A DNA stretch of 7,421 nucleotides from an uncultured Erysipelotrichaceae bacterium. Its GTDB lineage: Bacteria > Bacillota_I > Bacilli_A > RF39 > UBA660. The stretch spans positions 1 to 7,421 of the forward strand of contig CADBMO010000084.1 in assembly GCA_902795755.1 (NCBI GenBank), written 5' to 3'. Within the stretch, counting starts at the first letter, position 1. Each line of letters opens with the position of its first letter. Below the pieces are notes generated by a model. The model worked only from the letters and a program-made list of their open reading frames with translations, searched no databases and was not told the DNA's origin. Made by a program: the position numbers and the translations under genes. This document shows, piece after piece, positions 6,285 to 7,421 of this stretch.

Positions 6285-6529
6285 TGGGCTTAAGTGATAG
6301 TTTTTTTAATAAAGTTGAAAAAAAGACTAACGTTAATAAAGATACCATCTTGGATTTAGCATCAAGATTAAAAAATGGTAACATGAAAAACGAGGATACT
6401 TTAAGAAGTATTATTAATGATTTATCAAATATAACTGGAAAACCAGTAAGTAAGGAACAATCTGATAAAATAATAAGTACAATATTAAATGATAACGTAC
6501 CTAAAAACATTGAAAATATGATTGATTAA
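6284..6529 (+). CDS. spoVIF: Stage VI sporulation protein F (SpoVIF) homologue
   Basis: This 81-aa protein matches the small SpoVIF family as I recall it from Bacillus subtilis (formerly YjcC, 87 aa). It shows the order FFNKVEKKTNV (7-17), a central LASRLKNGNMKNEDTLRSII (25-44), and GKPVSKEQSDKIISTILND (52-70). In B. subtilis the protein is made in the mother cell and is needed for proper spore coat assembly. GTG at 6284 with AGGAG 8 nt upstream is the only sensible start; no other start codon precedes the conserved FFNKVEKK block in this frame. It lies 27 nt after the cysteine-rich gene, with no separate promoter apparent, so it seems to be read with the ribosome GTPase genes rather than from a visible sporulation-sigma promoter. 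Whether the organism forms spores cannot be told from this window. Confidence 0.85.
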   Translation: MGLSDSFFNKVEKKTNVNKDTILDLASRLKNGNMKNEDTLRSIINDLSNITGKPVSKEQSDKIISTILNDNVPKNIENMID

Positions 6530-6547
6530 TGATACCATAATAATAGT

Positions 6548-6553
6548 AGGAGG
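6548..6553 (+). promoter_or_regulatory. Ribosome binding site AGGAGG deciding the start at 6558
   Basis: The full consensus AGGAGG lies 4 nt before ATG 6558. An in-frame TTG at 6522, inside the spoVIF 3' end, is rejected because its extra 12 codons run through this site. Confidence 0.75.
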
Positions 6554-6557
6554 AAAT

Positions 6558-6878
6558 ATGAAATGTGGTAATTGTGGACAAAATATTACAAATGATGATG
6601 CATTTTGTCCTAATTGTGGTTCTAAACTAGTAAGAAATGAAACAAATAATACAAACAAAACTTTTGGTATAGGTAAAGCTTTTTTAATAAGCTTTATTAC
6701 GGCAATATTAGTTTTTTTAATACCTGTTATTGTTAATATAATATGTGGTATTGGCAATGTCACATTAAATGAAACGTTTAAAATATTTCTAAGTATTATT
6801 CAATTTATATGCCCAATATTAACATTATTTATAATGCCAATAGTTTTATATGTAACAAAAAGCCAAAAGAATACATAA
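6558..6878 (+). CDS. Zinc-ribbon membrane protein, 106 aa
   Basis: A short N-terminal zinc ribbon (CGNC at 3-6, CPNC at 17-20, the CxxC-x10-CxxC zf-ribbon type) is followed by a polar Asn/Thr-rich linker (about 25-36) and two hydrophobic segments at about 41-63 and 76-99. The chain ends in a basic tail (KSQKN). This is the common Bacillota layout of a cytoplasmic zinc ribbon tied to a small membrane domain; no enzymatic role is known for it and the specific function is unknown. AGGAGG 4 nt upstream fixes the start at 6558. It is the last gene before a terminator whose loop contains the stop codon, and lies 28 nt after spoVIF in the same apparent operon. Confidence 0.85.
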   Translation: MKCGNCGQNITNDDAFCPNCGSKLVRNETNNTNKTFGIGKAFLISFITAILVFLIPVIVNIICGIGNVTLNETFKIFLSIIQFICPILTLFIMPIVLYVTKSQKNT

Positions 6879-6891
6879 GTATTCTTTTTTT
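6865..6891 (+). terminator. Rho-independent terminator of the engB-der operon
   Basis: AAAAGAATAC (6865-6874) pairs perfectly with GTATTCTTTT (6879-6888) across the loop ATAA, followed by a T run to 6891. The loop includes the TAA stop of the zinc-ribbon gene (6876-6878), so the left arm is coding. Confidence 0.9.
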
Positions 6892-6892
6892 G

Positions 6893-6901
6893 TGATATAA
6901 T
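6893..6901 (+). promoter_or_regulatory. Extended -10 promoter of the deacetylase gene
   Basis: TGATATAAT holds TGn followed by a consensus TATAAT (6896-6901), immediately after the terminator. No TTGACA-like box is found 16-18 nt upstream, where the terminator hairpin lies, so it would act as an extended -10 promoter. The start of transcription would fall near 6908, leaving a leader of only about 14 nt with GGTGAT at 6911-6916. Confidence 0.6.
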
Positions 6902-6921
6902 AATTCTCGTGGTGATTTGTT

Positions 6922-7421
6922 ATGAAAAAAATGTCTTTTAAAAAGATTTCGTTAATTATAATACTAATAATATTAGTTATTTTAAGTAGTATTAGTATTT
7001 ATGAAAAATTGACCATTAATAAAAAATACTATATTAATGAAAAAAATCTACAAATTCCAGTTTTTGTATATCATCATATAGTGGAAGATGAAAAAATGGT
7101 TAACGAAGATTGGATGGAAACTCCTTTTGATACTTTTAAAAAACAAATAAATGGGTTAATAAAACTAGGATATAGACCAATCAGCTATAAAGATTTAATA
7201 GATTATAAAAATGGTAAGAAAAAGATATATAAAAAAAGTTTTTTGATTACTTTTGATGATGGTTATACTGATGTATATAAATATGCATTTAAATATGCTA
7301 GGGAAAAGAATATACCAATGACGACTTTCTTAATTAATGATAAAGTTGGAGAACCGGGTTATTATACTTGGGAAGAAGCAAAAGAAATGCATGATAGTGG
7401 TATCATGGGTGTATATTCTCA
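6922..7421 (+). CDS. Membrane-anchored polysaccharide deacetylase (CE4/NodB), 3' end outside window
   Basis: The frame is open from ATG 6922 to the window edge, giving the first 166 residues. A basic start (MKKMSFKK) and a hydrophobic stretch at 9-26 form a signal anchor, so the enzyme works outside the membrane. PVFVYHHI (46-53) is the usual entry strand of the NodB homology domain, and TFDDGYTD (110-117) is motif 1 with the catalytic base and metal-binding aspartates (D112, D113). The protein is cut at SGIMGVYS followed by the bases CA, which is where motif 2 (family H[ST]xxH) would begin. The family removes acetyl or similar groups from N-acetylglucosamine polymers such as peptidoglycan or biofilm glycan; the substrate here is unknown. 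GGTGAT 5 nt upstream supports the start. The gene stands alone after a terminator with its own promoter. Confidence 0.9.
   Translation, partial: MKKMSFKKISLIIILIILVILSSISIYEKLTINKKYYINEKNLQIPVFVYHHIVEDEKMVNEDWMETPFDTFKKQINGLIKLGYRPISYKDLIDYKNGKKKIYKKSFLITFDDGYTDVYKYAFKYAREKNIPMTTFLINDKVGEPGYYTWEEAKEMHDSGIMGVYS

Noticed and set aside
6485..6763. Minus-strand open frame opposite the zinc-ribbon gene
   Set aside because: It is opposite a clear CxxC zinc ribbon with a consensus AGGAGG site on the plus strand.

Overview
The window is a densely packed, very AT-rich stretch (by eye about a quarter to 30% G+C) with every supportable gene on the + strand. Shine-Dalgarno sequences of the AGGAG / AGGTGAT type, short or overlapping gene junctions, U-tract terminators and a consensus sigma-A promoter point to a low-GC Bacillota. 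Tryptophan is written TGG throughout and TGA is used as a stop at 464-466, so the Mollicutes code is unlikely. A SpoVIF-like sporulation protein next to a polysaccharide deacetylase suggests a walled organism in or near Bacilli, possibly an uncultured gut lineage. The lineage is inferred from gene content only.

Region 1 (1-2467) is one gene string: the 3' end of a leucine-rich-repeat protein, two small unrecognised proteins (89 and 92 aa), a MYG1/UPF0160 family DHH-like phosphoesterase and an unrecognised 146-aa protein. Junctions overlap by 4 and 8 nt or are only 8-51 nt long. A 13-bp hairpin closes the unit and begins inside the last codons.

Region 2 (2466-6891) starts with a clear promoter (TTGCAA, 17 nt, extended -10 TATAAT) and a 7-bp inverted repeat at the predicted transcription start. 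It continues with engB (YsxC), an S41-peptidase-like protein, der (EngA), an 11-cysteine protein of unknown function, a SpoVIF homologue started by GTG and a zinc-ribbon double-membrane-span protein. A 10-bp hairpin with seven T's ends it. EngB and Der are both GTPases of large ribosomal subunit assembly, so the core of the operon concerns 50S biogenesis; the S41-like and cysteine-rich proteins interleaved with them are the least explained parts.

Region 3 (6892-7421) holds an extended -10 promoter and the first 166 codons of a membrane-anchored polysaccharide deacetylase cut by the window edge.

No stretch longer than about 100 bases lacks a gene. I saw no tRNA, rRNA, CRISPR array, insertion sequence or phage signature. 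I did not find a demonstrably new defence or mobile system. The most notable material is the set of conserved-looking but unassigned proteins embedded with MYG1, EngB and Der, and the unusual 47-nt overlap between the S41-like gene and der.
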